Source: Panacagrimonas sp965216845
Lineage (GTDB): Bacteria; Pseudomonadota; Gammaproteobacteria; Nevskiales; Nevskiaceae
Reading direction: 5' to 3'
DNA: 64,000 nucleotides
Assembly: GCA_965216845.1 (NCBI GenBank)
Contig: OZ244200.1
Coordinates: 1,488,001-1,552,000, forward strand
Every line of letters begins with the position of its first letter. Positions within the stretch are counted from its first letter, which is position 1. Of the stretch, positions 18,193 through 27,415 are shown piece by piece. The notes beneath the pieces were generated by a model, which saw nothing but the letters and a program-made list of their open reading frames with translations, made no database searches and was not told the DNA's origin. Both the position numbers and the translations under genes were made by a program.

Positions 18193-20769
18193 ATGAAATT
18201 ATCCGAAAGCATCAATCTTGAAAATGCTGACCATTCAAACCAGACCTTGATTGATTCGGCTGCGTACGCCGGCGCGGTGGAACACGCCGGCGAGACGGTG
18301 CCTTTCGAGGACGAGTTGCGCAAGCGCGAACTCGAGGATGAAGCTGCCGCCGATCAGGTCAGCGCCGAGCAGCTGGAAGTCGCCGATAGCGGCGAACCGG
18401 TCAGCGATGCCGGCCATGCCGACACCGGCGGTGTGTTGCGTCCGCCGGAGCCGCCCACCGCCAGCCAGCCCGTGGTCGTCACCGGCACCGAGCAGGACGG
18501 CGGTTTGCCGGACTGGCTGGTGACCGGCGGCATTGTCGTTGGCGGTGGTGTGGCCATTGCCGCCTTGGGTGGTGGCGGCGGCGGCGGTGGTGGCGGCGGC
18601 AACAACGATCAGAATTTGTTTTCGCCCACGTTTACCAGTGACGAGGCGGTATCGGTTGCCGAAGGCGAAGCGCTGGCGCAGACCGTGACCGCCACCGATC
18701 TGGATGAGGGCAGTAGCGTCAGCTTCAGTATCAGCGGTGGTTCGGATCAGGACCTGTTCTCGATTGATTCAAACTCCGGGGCGCTTCGCTTTCTCAGCGC
18801 GCCGGATTTCGAGGCGCCGGCCGACGCCAATACCGACAATGATTATCAGGTGACGGTCACTGCCAGCGATGGTGAGAACGAAACTGATCAGGCCATTCGC
18901 GTATCGGTGACCAACGTTGCCGAAGACGGCGTCAACGACGCACCGTCGATCACCAGCAATGGCGGTGGCGCCAGCGCCGGCGTCGACTTTGAAGAAAACG
19001 GCGATGGCCTGGTGACCACCGTCACCGCCGAAGATCTGGATGCCGATCCCGCGCCGGTGCTGAGCTTCAGCCTGGGGGACTTCGACGATGCGGATTTGTT
19101 CAGCATCGACGCCGTGAGCGGCGAGCTGAGCTTTGTGACGCCGCCGGATTTCGAGAACCCCACCGATCAGGGCGGCGACGGTGACTACGAAGTGACGGTG
19201 ATTGTCGACGACGGCCTGGGTGGCAGCGATCAGCAGCGCATCACCGTGACGGTGACCGACACCAACGAAGCGCCCAATATCAACAGCGACGGTGGCGGCG
19301 ACAATGCGGTGCTGAATTTCATCGAGAATTCCACTGCGGATGTGACCACCGTTGCCGCCACCGATCCGGAAAGCGACAACGTGACGTATTCGATTGTGGA
19401 TGGCGCCGATGGCGCCTTGTTCAGCATCGATGAAAACAGCGGCGTGTTGCGGTTTCTGAGCGCGCCGGATTTTGACAGTCCGCAGGATCAGGACGGCGAC
19501 AACAATTATCAGGTCACCGTGCGCGCCGATGATCGGACCGACGCCAGCGGTCTGTTTGATACGCAGAACATTGTGGTGTCGGTGTCGCAGTCCAGCAACA
19601 ACGCGCCGCCACTGACGGTCAAGGATGACTATCAGACCGATGAGGATGTCGAACTGACGGTGGACGCTGTCAACGGGGTGCTGGCCAATGACAGCGATCC
19701 CGATGGAAACATCGTCAACGTCGAGTTGTTGAATCCGGCGGCCAACGGTGCGGTGGTGCTGGCAGCCGACGGCAGCTTTACTTATACCCCGGACGCTGAC
19801 TTCAGCGGCACCGACAGCTTTGTCTATCGCGTCACCGATGACGACGGCAGCGTGGCGGTCGGCACCGCGAGCATTACCGTTGGCGCCAACAACGATGCGC
19901 CGGTCATTGAGGCGCAAAGCTTCACCATCGCCGAGAACAGCGGCAATGCAACCCTGGTGGGTGTGGTGGCGGCCAGCGATGTCGAAGGCGATGATCTGAG
20001 TTTCGCCATCACCGCCGGCAATGATGGCGGCGCGTTCCAAATTGACCCCGACAGCGGCGCCATCACGGTGGCGGATCAGGCGGCGCTGGATTTCGAGACC
20101 ACCCCCAGTTTCTCCCTCACGGTGCAGGTCGATGACGGCGAACGCAACGCCGAGGCGCAGATCACCTTGGATTTGAGTGATGTCAACGAAGCGCCCAGCG
20201 CCGCGGATCAGCAGTTCGACATCGTGGAAAACAGCGCCGTGGATACGGTGGTCGGCACGGTCCTGGCGCAGGACCCGGAAACCGATGCACTGAGTTTCAG
20301 CATCGATGGCGGCAACCAGGCCGGCGCGTTCCAGATTGATCCGGACAGCGGTGAAATCAGCGTGGCCGATGCCGCGCCGCTGGATTTTGAAACCACCACC
20401 AGTTTTGTGCTGACCGTTGGCGTGAGCGATGGCGAGTTTTCTGACAGCGTGCAGATCACCATCGATGTGACCAACGATCCCGGCGATGATCCCATGGCCA
20501 GCAGCGCCGGTGCCGGTGCAGTGATTCTGGATCTGGAGAATGCAAGCGCTGGGGATCAGGCCTTGATCGAGCTACTGGACCTGCTGGCTTACGAGCCGCA
20601 GGACGGGCCGCTGTATCTGATCGGTGATGCCGGGGATGTGCTGGAGCTGGGTGAGGGTATCCACGACAGCGGGTCGGATGTGGCCGAGAGTGGCTACCTT
20701 TTCGACGTCTATGACGCGGGCGATTCCGGCTTGCAGCTGCTGGTGGATCAGGATTTCGTAATCGGCTAG
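18193..20769 (+). CDS. Cadherin-like repeat surface adhesin
   Basis: 858 aa from the ATG at 18193. An acidic N-terminal region (about 1-105) is followed by one hydrophobic glycine-rich segment (LVTGGIVVGGGVAIAALGG, about 113-131) running into an 11-glycine tract. Six calcium-cadherin-like modules of about 95-110 residues follow, each with the ENS/D.D.D/DFE..D and (N)DAP/EAP linker pattern; the fourth is a VCBS-like module with LANDSDPDG. The C-terminus ends DSGLQLLVDQDFVIG, resembling type I secretion targets of large adhesins. There is no classical signal peptide and no type I secretion operon nearby. The function in attachment is inferred from architecture. Confidence 0.8.
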   Translation: MKLSESINLENADHSNQTLIDSAAYAGAVEHAGETVPFEDELRKRELEDEAAADQVSAEQLEVADSGEPVSDAGHADTGGVLRPPEPPTASQPVVVTGTEQDGGLPDWLVTGGIVVGGGVAIAALGGGGGGGGGGGNNDQNLFSPTFTSDEAVSVAEGEALAQTVTATDLDEGSSVSFSISGGSDQDLFSIDSNSGALRFLSAPDFEAPADANTDNDYQVTVTASDGENETDQAIRVSVTNVAEDGVNDAPSITSNGGGASAGVDFEENGDGLVTTVTAEDLDADPAPVLSFSLGDFDDADLFSIDAVSGELSFVTPPDFENPTDQGGDGDYEVTVIVDDGLGGSDQQRITVTVTDTNEAPNINSDGGGDNAVLNFIENSTADVTTVAATDPESDNVTYSIVDGADGALFSIDENSGVLRFLSAPDFDSPQDQDGDNNYQVTVRADDRTDASGLFDTQNIVVSVSQSSNNAPPLTVKDDYQTDEDVELTVDAVNGVLANDSDPDGNIVNVELLNPAANGAVVLAADGSFTYTPDADFSGTDSFVYRVTDDDGSVAVGTASITVGANNDAPVIEAQSFTIAENSGNATLVGVVAASDVEGDDLSFAITAGNDGGAFQIDPDSGAITVADQAALDFETTPSFSLTVQVDDGERNAEAQITLDLSDVNEAPSAADQQFDIVENSAVDTVVGTVLAQDPETDALSFSIDGGNQAGAFQIDPDSGEISVADAAPLDFETTTSFVLTVGVSDGEFSDSVQITIDVTNDPGDDPMASSAGAGAVILDLENASAGDQALIELLDLLAYEPQDGPLYLIGDAGDVLELGEGIHDSGSDVAESGYLFDVYDAGDSGLQLLVDQDFVIG

Positions 20770-20833
20770 GGCGGGGGCTCAGCGGCCGCCTGATTCGCGC
20801 ATAATCAGGCCAGGTTCGATTGGGCGCAGGCGC

Positions 20834-22144
20834 GTGACGGAAATCATCCCACTGGCGATCGTGTCGATGATCGCGTTTGGTCTGGGGCTGGCGTTTCTCA
20901 CCGCTGACCATGCCTCGCCGACCTCGCGCGCGCTGGCGGTGTCGATGATGGCTGCGGGCGCCAGCTTTGTGCTGGACGAGCTGGTGGTCGGTTATGCCAT
21001 CGTCGCGCCGCAGCACGCCCGCTGGCTGGCGATTCCCGATGGCATCGCCATGGGCGCCATGCTGGAGTGGCTGATTCGGGTGCGCCGAACCGTGCCGGCG
21101 GCGCCGGGCGTGAATACGCTGTTTGGAGATCGGGTGATTCGCAGCGGGCAGTTGGCCAGTGTCATCTTCGCCGCCGTGGTGTTCGCCGCCCCCGAATTGC
21201 GGGTCGAATACTTTTATCGTCCGGGGCCCAGTTTGGCGATTTTCGCCCACTGGCAATTCTGGATCTTCTTTGTTCCCATGGGTTATGCGGCCTTCGCCGG
21301 GTTCGTCGGCTGCTTGCTGTTTCTGAGCCGTCGACCGGAGAAAGCCGAAGCGGCGCGGGTGGCGGCGGTCTACGCGGCGGTGCCGATGATGATGCTGGGG
21401 TTTCAGCTGCCCGCGGACTGGGGCGCGTTCAGCATCGCCATCGGTGAAACGGTGATGTTGGCCGGCGCGATTCGCTATCACTTGTTGCAGGGGCAGCGCG
21501 GCGCATTCCTGGCGCGATTCCTGTCCCCGGAAGTGGCACGCATGGTCAATGAGCGCGGCATTGCCAGCACCATGCAGGAAGATCATCTGGAAATTTCCAC
21601 CCTGTGCTGTGATCTGCGCGGCTTCACCGCCTACGCCCAGGCCAATGATTCGCGTCAGGTCCTGCACGTACTGCGGAATTACTATGATGCCGTCGGGCAG
21701 GAGGTGGCCCAGGCTGGCGCAACGATCAAGGACTACGCCGGGGATGGCATTCTGATTCTGATTGGCGCGCCCATTGCCAATCCTGATCACGCTGCGCAGG
21801 CGCTGGAACTGGCGCAGAACATCCGCGACCGTTGCGTGCGCGAATTGCCGAACTGGAGCGGACCGGAGAAGACCTTGGGGATCGGGCTTGGCGTGGCCAG
21901 CGGTCCGGTGACCGTCGGCGTGATCGGCGCCTCGCTGGTGTTGGAATATACGGCGGTCGGTCCGGCGGTCAATCTGGCCTCACGCCTGTGTGAGCAAGCC
22001 GACAACGGCGAAATTCTGGTGGACGAACGTACCCGCCAGCTGACCGATCAAACACCATCACGCAGCCGCCTCACCGCGCGCGCGCCGATGCAGCTCAAGG
22101 GTCTTGCCGACCCGGTCCCGATGTATGCTTTGTCCGCCTCCTGA
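20834..22144 (+). CDS. Membrane-bound class III adenylate cyclase (first of a tandem pair)
   Basis: 436 aa, GTG start. The N-terminal half is a membrane domain of about seven helices (residues 1-225), and the C-terminal half (about 250-436) is a class III cyclase domain. Metal-binding aspartates are present in CCDLRGFTAY and YAGDGILILIG. Lys in TIKDYAGDG and Thr in EYTAVGPAVN fit ATP rather than GTP as substrate. NLASR supplies the transition-state Asn and Arg. It is 26 bp upstream of a paralogue with the same layout, so the two are probably one transcript producing cAMP. Confidence 0.88.
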   Translation: MTEIIPLAIVSMIAFGLGLAFLTADHASPTSRALAVSMMAAGASFVLDELVVGYAIVAPQHARWLAIPDGIAMGAMLEWLIRVRRTVPAAPGVNTLFGDRVIRSGQLASVIFAAVVFAAPELRVEYFYRPGPSLAIFAHWQFWIFFVPMGYAAFAGFVGCLLFLSRRPEKAEAARVAAVYAAVPMMMLGFQLPADWGAFSIAIGETVMLAGAIRYHLLQGQRGAFLARFLSPEVARMVNERGIASTMQEDHLEISTLCCDLRGFTAYAQANDSRQVLHVLRNYYDAVGQEVAQAGATIKDYAGDGILILIGAPIANPDHAAQALELAQNIRDRCVRELPNWSGPEKTLGIGLGVASGPVTVGVIGASLVLEYTAVGPAVNLASRLCEQADNGEILVDERTRQLTDQTPSRSRLTARAPMQLKGLADPVPMYALSAS

Positions 22145-22170
22145 TCGCGCCAGACGAGACCTCCCACGGC

Positions 22171-23481
22171 ATGTTTATTGAGACCATTCCGCTGGCGTGG
22201 ACGCCATTCATGCTGGTGGCAGTGGTCGGTATGGGGATGGCGATCGCTTTCGTCAGCGCCGACTATCGCTCGCCGACCAGTCGCGCCATCGGTATCGCCC
22301 TGGCCGCGATTTCGCTGTCGGTCGGTTTCAGTCTGCCGTCCATGGGCGAGGCCGGCTCGATGCCCGACTGGTGGCGCTGGCTGGCGCTGTCCGACGGGGT
22401 TGCCATCATGGCCATTCTGGAGTGGGTGCGTCGCGTTCGGCGCACCATTGATGCCGAACACCTTCATTTCGGCGTCACCGAAATTCTGTTGCGCCTGGCG
22501 CAGCTTTCCACGTTTGTCTACATCGGCGCGGGTATTTACGCGCCGCAACTGCGTCGCGACGAATTTCTCGGCGCGTTCGAAAATGCCTGGGTCATGTTGC
22601 AGCCCGGGTTTTGGTTGTTCGCCGGGCCAATGTTGTTTTCCTGTTTCGCCGGCGGAACGGTGACCTTGTTTTTGCTGTTGGGGCGGCCGGATCGCTCCGA
22701 GCGTATTCGCATCTGGGCCATGATTCTCACGGTGCCGTTGCTGATTGCCGGCATGGTCCTGCCCTTGAGCTGGAGCGCCCTGGTGATGATGGTCGGCTTG
22801 ATGATTTTTCTCATCGGCACCGTGCATTATCTGGTGCTGCAGGGGCAGCGCGGGCAGTTTCTGGCGCGCTTTCTGTCACCGCAGGTCGATCGGCTGGTCC
22901 GCGAGCGCGGCTTGCGTCACGCGGTTCAGCACCGACAGATGGAAATCACCGTGGTGTGTTGTGACCTGCGTGGGTTCACCGCGTTCGCGCAGGCGCATCC
23001 GTCGTCGACCGTGATCCAGACCTTGCGCGAGTATTACAACGTGGTGGGGTGCGTCGTTGCCAACTATGGCGGCACCATCAAGGATTACGCCGGCGACGGC
23101 ATTTTGATTCTGGTGGGTGCGCCGCTGGAAATCAAAGCGCATGCGCGGTGCGGGTTGGAGATGGCGCGGGGCATTCGCCTTGACGCCGGACAGATGACGC
23201 GGCGCTGGAGCAGCAATGCTTATCCGCTGGGGATCGGCATTGGCGTGGCCAGCGGCACGGTAACGGTGGGCATTATTGGATCAGCCTCGCGTTGGGAATA
23301 CACCGCGGTTGGCTCCACCGTCAACCTGGCGTCGCGCTTGTGCGAGGCTGCGGCGGCGGATCAGATTCTGATCGACGAGCAATGCGCCCGCCTGGCCGGC
23401 GACTATGGCTTGCAAACCGAAAAGCTGCGCAGCGTGAAAGGCTTTTCCGATCCCATCCAGACCTATCAGGTGCCGATTTGA
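22171..23481 (+). CDS. Membrane-bound class III adenylate cyclase (second of a tandem pair)
   Basis: 436 aa, the same length and domain layout as its upstream neighbour. Residues 1-228 are hydrophobic with about seven helices and share the SPTSRAI and EWVRRVRRT signatures with the paralogue. The cyclase domain has CCDLRGFTAF, TIKDYAGDGILILVGAP and EYTAVGSTVNLASRL, so all metal, adenine-selecting and transition-state residues are present. The sensory membrane parts have diverged more than the catalytic parts, which suggests different inputs to one cAMP output. Confidence 0.88.
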   Translation: MFIETIPLAWTPFMLVAVVGMGMAIAFVSADYRSPTSRAIGIALAAISLSVGFSLPSMGEAGSMPDWWRWLALSDGVAIMAILEWVRRVRRTIDAEHLHFGVTEILLRLAQLSTFVYIGAGIYAPQLRRDEFLGAFENAWVMLQPGFWLFAGPMLFSCFAGGTVTLFLLLGRPDRSERIRIWAMILTVPLLIAGMVLPLSWSALVMMVGLMIFLIGTVHYLVLQGQRGQFLARFLSPQVDRLVRERGLRHAVQHRQMEITVVCCDLRGFTAFAQAHPSSTVIQTLREYYNVVGCVVANYGGTIKDYAGDGILILVGAPLEIKAHARCGLEMARGIRLDAGQMTRRWSSNAYPLGIGIGVASGTVTVGIIGSASRWEYTAVGSTVNLASRLCEAAAADQILIDEQCARLAGDYGLQTEKLRSVKGFSDPIQTYQVPI

Positions 23482-23636
23482 GCAGGCTCGGCAAAGCGGC
23501 CACGCTCGGCATGCGCCCATGACACGGCGTGGTGACCGCGCGCCTGTGCGTTCAGGCTGCCGTGGCTGGCGGCGTCGTTCAGCGCTTGCCTGACGCTGAC
23601 CTGATTCCGCTCGCCGCCCGCAGTTGATTGCGGTCC

Positions 23637-23642
23637 TATACT
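23637..23642 (+). promoter_or_regulatory. Possible -10 box (TATACT) for the spoT-like gene
   Basis: TATACT ends 7 bp before the ATG, with no Shine-Dalgarno sequence in the same interval and no clear -35. If used, transcription would start at or next to the first codon, giving a leaderless message. Confidence 0.3.
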
Positions 23643-23649
23643 TGCCGAT

Positions 23650-25812
23650 ATGGAATTACCGGTTATCCAACGCATCGGCAAAGTGATTCGCACGCAGCGC
23701 GTGGCGCGCGAGTTCGGCATGGACGCGCTGGAAAGGCTGCTGCTGAATTACCTGCCGGAGCAGCATATCGAGCGGGTCCGGCAGGCTTACGAATTCGCCG
23801 ACGAACACCACCGGGGGCAGAGCCGCAAAACCGGCGAGCCTTATATTTATCACCCGATGGCGGTGGCGCGCATTCTGGCCGAGATGCGCATGGATCACAC
23901 CACGCTGATTGCCGCCATCCTGCACGACGTGATTGAAGACACCGCCGTGGCCAAGGACCAGGTGGCGGAGCGCTTCGGTCAGGATGTGGCCGATCTGGTG
24001 GACGGCGTCAGCAAGATTGAAAAGATCGAAGGCATGACGCGCGCCGAACGGCAAGCCGAGAGCTTTCGCAAATTGCTGCTGGCGATGACGCAGGACTTGC
24101 GGGTGATTCTGATCAAGTTCGCGGATCGTTGGCACAACCTGCGCACCCTCAAGGGCAAGGGGACGGACGCGCGCCGGCGCATCGCCCAGGAAACCCTGGA
24201 AATCTATGCGCCCATCGCGCAGCGGCTGGGGATTCACTCCTTGCGGGTGGAGCTGGAAGACCTGGCTTTCGAGCACCTCTACCCGCGCCGTTTTGATGCC
24301 TTGCGCAAGGCCATCAACAGCCAGTTGGGTGACGTCAAGAACCTGATCAAGGATGTCGAAGGCGGCCTGTCCAAGCACCTGCGCGAAGAAGGCATTGGCG
24401 CCACCGTGGTGGGGCGCGAAAAAAACATCTACAGCGTCTATCAAAAAATGCGGCGCAAAAAGATGCGCTTGCTGAACGTGACGGACCTGATCGGTTTTCG
24501 CGTGGTGGTGTCCAAGGTGGACGATTGCTATCGCGCACTGGGGGTGGTGCATCACGTCTACAAACCCTTGCCGGGTTCGTTCGACGATTACATCGCCAAC
24601 CCCAAGGCCAATGGCTATCAAAGCCTGCATACCTCCTGCGTTGCGCCCGGCGGCAACAAGGTAGAGGTGCAGATTCGCACGCGGGAAATGCACCATATCG
24701 CAGAGTCCGGTATTGCCGCGCATTGGCAATACAAGCAGGGTGCGCGTGACGCGCAGTCGGCGCCGCAAACAAGGGCGCGTGAATGGTTGCACAGCCTGTT
24801 CGACACGCTGGGCAGCGACAGCTGGAGCGAGTTCGTCGACGGCGTTCGCGTCGACCTGTTCCCCGACGAGGTCTATGTGTTCACCCCCAAGGGCGATATT
24901 CGCCGCCTGCCCAAAGGGGCAACGCCGGTGGATTTTGCCTACTCGGTCCACTCGGAGCTGGGTGATCGCTGTGTGGCGGCACGCATCGACGGCAGCCTGG
25001 AGCCTTTGAACTCACCCTTGCGCTCGGGGCAGACGGTGGAAGTCATCACCGCCCGGCACGCGCGACCCAACGCCGCCTGGCTGAATTTCGTCAAGACCGC
25101 CAAGGCGCGCAGTCACATCCGCAATTTCCTCAAGCAACTGCGCGAGGACGAGGCGGTGCGGCTGGGCCGTCGTCTGCTGGAAATAGCCTTGCGCGAACTC
25201 AAGGTTCCGCTGTCGCGCTTGCGCGGGGAACTGGCGGACAGCGTTTTGCAGTCCTTTGGTTTCGACGATATTGAAGAACTGTATGCCGCCATCGGTACCG
25301 GTTCACGTCTGGCGCCATTGGTCGCACGCCATTTTCTGCCGCAGCCCAGCGCCGACCAGCAACGCACGCCGCTGTCGGGCGCGGCGCTGGCGATTGAAGG
25401 CACCGAAGGTCTGGTGGTGGATTACGCACGCTGCTGCTATCCGCTGCCGGGCGACGAGATTCGCGGCTATGTCAGCGTCGGCCGCGGAATCGTGATTCAT
25501 CGCCTGGATTGCGGCCACGCGCGCGCCGGTCCGAAGGATTGGGTGCCGCTGGTGTGGGCAGACAAGGTGCAAGGCGACTTCCTGACCGAACTCAGTCTCA
25601 AGGGGCAGGATCGTCGCGGCATGCTGGCGCGGCTGACGGCGGAGATTTCCAGTGCCGACTCCAGCATCGAAAACGTCAAGATGCCGGATCGTACCGGAGG
25701 TGACACCTTCGAAATGAGCTTCACCATCACCGCCCAGAACCGTAAGCATCTGGCGCAGGTTCTGCGGCGCCTGCGGCGTGTGGAAGGGGTGGAAAGGGTG
25801 GCGCGCCGATAG
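23650..25812 (+). CDS. spoT: Bifunctional (p)ppGpp synthetase/hydrolase, SpoT/Rel type
   Basis: 720 aa. An HD hydrolase domain (about 45-195) has the conserved YHPMAVA and HDVIEDT motifs and so should be active. The synthetase domain (about 240-360) contains GYQSLH and QIRT motifs. TGS (about 390-450) and a C-terminal ACT domain (about 640-715) complete the long RSH layout. At the position where bifunctional enzymes carry RxKD and monofunctional RelA carries ExDD, this protein has SFDD. It stands alone: the common partners rpoZ and gmk are not adjacent. Confidence 0.9.
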   Translation: MELPVIQRIGKVIRTQRVAREFGMDALERLLLNYLPEQHIERVRQAYEFADEHHRGQSRKTGEPYIYHPMAVARILAEMRMDHTTLIAAILHDVIEDTAVAKDQVAERFGQDVADLVDGVSKIEKIEGMTRAERQAESFRKLLLAMTQDLRVILIKFADRWHNLRTLKGKGTDARRRIAQETLEIYAPIAQRLGIHSLRVELEDLAFEHLYPRRFDALRKAINSQLGDVKNLIKDVEGGLSKHLREEGIGATVVGREKNIYSVYQKMRRKKMRLLNVTDLIGFRVVVSKVDDCYRALGVVHHVYKPLPGSFDDYIANPKANGYQSLHTSCVAPGGNKVEVQIRTREMHHIAESGIAAHWQYKQGARDAQSAPQTRAREWLHSLFDTLGSDSWSEFVDGVRVDLFPDEVYVFTPKGDIRRLPKGATPVDFAYSVHSELGDRCVAARIDGSLEPLNSPLRSGQTVEVITARHARPNAAWLNFVKTAKARSHIRNFLKQLREDEAVRLGRRLLEIALRELKVPLSRLRGELADSVLQSFGFDDIEELYAAIGTGSRLAPLVARHFLPQPSADQQRTPLSGAALAIEGTEGLVVDYARCCYPLPGDEIRGYVSVGRGIVIHRLDCGHARAGPKDWVPLVWADKVQGDFLTELSLKGQDRRGMLARLTAEISSADSSIENVKMPDRTGGDTFEMSFTITAQNRKHLAQVLRRLRRVEGVERVARR

Positions 25813-25909
25813 ACATAGGCGCAGTCAATCGGGACGGTGGGGAAGTTTCATCACGCCGCGCCTGGGTCCGCGATACGCTATGGCCACCTCGAACCCAACG
25901 GAGCTGAAC

Positions 25910-26413
25910 ATGCCCAAGGCAAAGCCGGCCAAGGCGCCAGGCACACCACAAATCGACATCGGCATCGACAAAACCGAACGCAAGAAAATCGCGGACGGTT
26001 TGTCCCGACTGCTGGCCGACGAATACACGCTCTACCTCAAGACCCATAACTTCCACTGGAACGTGACCGGGCCGATGTTCAACACCTTGCATCTGATGTT
26101 CGAGCAGCACTACACCGAGGCGGCGACCGCAGTTGACCTGATCGCCGAACGCATTCGCGCGCTGGGCTTTGCGGCGCCGGGGACGTACAAGGATTACGCG
26201 CGGCTGTCGTCGATTCCGGAAACCGCCGGCGTGCCGGAGGCGATGAAAATGGTGGACTTGCTGGTCAAGGGGCATGAAGCCTGTGCGAAAACCGCGCGCT
26301 CGGTTTTCCCTGTCGCCGACGTGGCCGACGATGAAGCCACCGCCGATCTGTTGACGCAGCGCCTGCAGGTGCATGAGAAAACCGCGTGGATGCTGCGCGC
26401 CCTGATGGAGTAG
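25910..26413 (+). CDS. dps: Dps-family DNA-binding ferritin-like protein
   Basis: 167 aa from the ATG at 25910, chosen because a GGAG precedes it by about 7 bases; another ATG 30 bases upstream is less well placed. The Dps four-helix core starts near residue 30. The inter-subunit ferroxidase ligands are present in HNFHWNVTGPMF and in FEQHYTEAATAVDLIAERI. The lysine-rich N-terminus (MPKAKPAK) is typical for DNA binding. Dps oxidises ferrous iron with peroxide and protects DNA during stress. Confidence 0.92.
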   Translation: MPKAKPAKAPGTPQIDIGIDKTERKKIADGLSRLLADEYTLYLKTHNFHWNVTGPMFNTLHLMFEQHYTEAATAVDLIAERIRALGFAAPGTYKDYARLSSIPETAGVPEAMKMVDLLVKGHEACAKTARSVFPVADVADDEATADLLTQRLQVHEKTAWMLRALME

Positions 26414-26422
26414 ACCCGACTG

Positions 26423-27415
26423 ATGACCGCGCCGCTGCTCGCCGTTCGACATCTCAGAATTCACTTTCCGCAACGCGGCCTGTTCGGCCTGGCGCGCAAG
26501 CCGCCGATCCGAGCGGTGGATGGCGTGGGCTTCAATCTCAACGAGGCGGAGGCGCTGGGCATCGTTGGCGAATCCGGTTGCGGCAAATCCACGCTGGCGC
26601 GCGCGCTGGTCGGTTTGCAGAATGTCACCGGCGGCAGCATCAGTTATCAGGGACAAAACCTGACGATGAACACGCCCAGGCAGTGGCGCGGTTTGCGGCG
26701 CGAGATTCAGATGGTGTTTCAGGACCCGTTGGCCAGTCTTGACCCGCGCATGAGCATCGGCCGTTGCATCGCCGAGCCGCTGGAGTTTCTGTGCCCGGAA
26801 TTGGGCGCCGGCGAACGTTCCGCCCGCGTGCTGGAAGTCATGGACCGGGTGGGTTTGTCGCGCGCCCTGATCCATCGCTATCCGCATGAATTTTCTGGCG
26901 GTCAGTGCCAGCGGGTCGGGATTGCACGCGCATTGGTGGTTCGCCCCAGAATTCTGGTTTGTGACGAGCCGGTTTCGGCGCTGGATGTTTCGGTTCAGGC
27001 GCAGATCTTGAATCTGCTGTCGGACCTGCGGCGTGAACAGAAATTATCGATGCTGTTCATCGCCCATGATCTTGCGGTGGTGCGTCACCTGTGTCAGCGC
27101 GTGATGGTGATGTATCTGGGCAAGGTGATGGAATATGGCCAGGGCGATGCCCTGTTTCGCAAGCCGGCCCATCCGTATACGCGCGCGTTGCTGGGTTCGC
27201 TGCCGGCGCCGGATCTGGCGCAGCTCGGCTTGCAACGTGAACTGTTGGGCGGTGAGTTGCCCAGCCCGGCGAATCCTCCGCAAGGCTGTGTGTTCGTGAC
27301 GCGGTGTCCGATTGCCGACTCCGTCTGTGGCCTGAATCCGCCGGTGCTGGCGCGCGCCGTCCACGGTGGCCACTCGGCCTGTCATTTCACGACTTCGAAC
27401 TGGGCGGCGGTTTGA
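26423..27415 (+). CDS. OppF/DppF-type peptide ABC transporter ATPase, orphan
   Basis: 330 aa. Walker A is GESGCGKST, Walker B is ILVCDEPVSALDVS, and the signature FSGGQCQR is intact. The C-terminal oligopeptide/dipeptide extension has the cysteine-rich VFVTRCPIADSVC motif that binds an Fe-S cluster or metal in this family. It lies 9 bp after dps. No permease (OppB/C), OppD or binding-protein gene is adjacent, which is unusual because the OppF subunit works as a heterodimer with OppD. It meets the convergent M48 gene with no base between the two stops. Confidence 0.85.
   Translation: MTAPLLAVRHLRIHFPQRGLFGLARKPPIRAVDGVGFNLNEAEALGIVGESGCGKSTLARALVGLQNVTGGSISYQGQNLTMNTPRQWRGLRREIQMVFQDPLASLDPRMSIGRCIAEPLEFLCPELGAGERSARVLEVMDRVGLSRALIHRYPHEFSGGQCQRVGIARALVVRPRILVCDEPVSALDVSVQAQILNLLSDLRREQKLSMLFIAHDLAVVRHLCQRVMVMYLGKVMEYGQGDALFRKPAHPYTRALLGSLPAPDLAQLGLQRELLGGELPSPANPPQGCVFVTRCPIADSVCGLNPPVLARAVHGGHSACHFTTSNWAAV

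Noticed and set aside
18769..20040. 423-codon minus-strand frame within the adhesin gene
   Set aside because: It mirrors the repeated codons of the adhesin and has no recognisable domain or translation signal.
20456..21790. 444-codon minus-strand frame across the first adenylate cyclase gene
   Set aside because: Antisense to a gene with intact catalytic motifs; composition is shadow-like (Arg, His, Pro).
23656..24951. 431-codon minus-strand frame inside the spoT-like gene
   Set aside because: Antisense to the HD and synthetase domains, without homologous features of its own.
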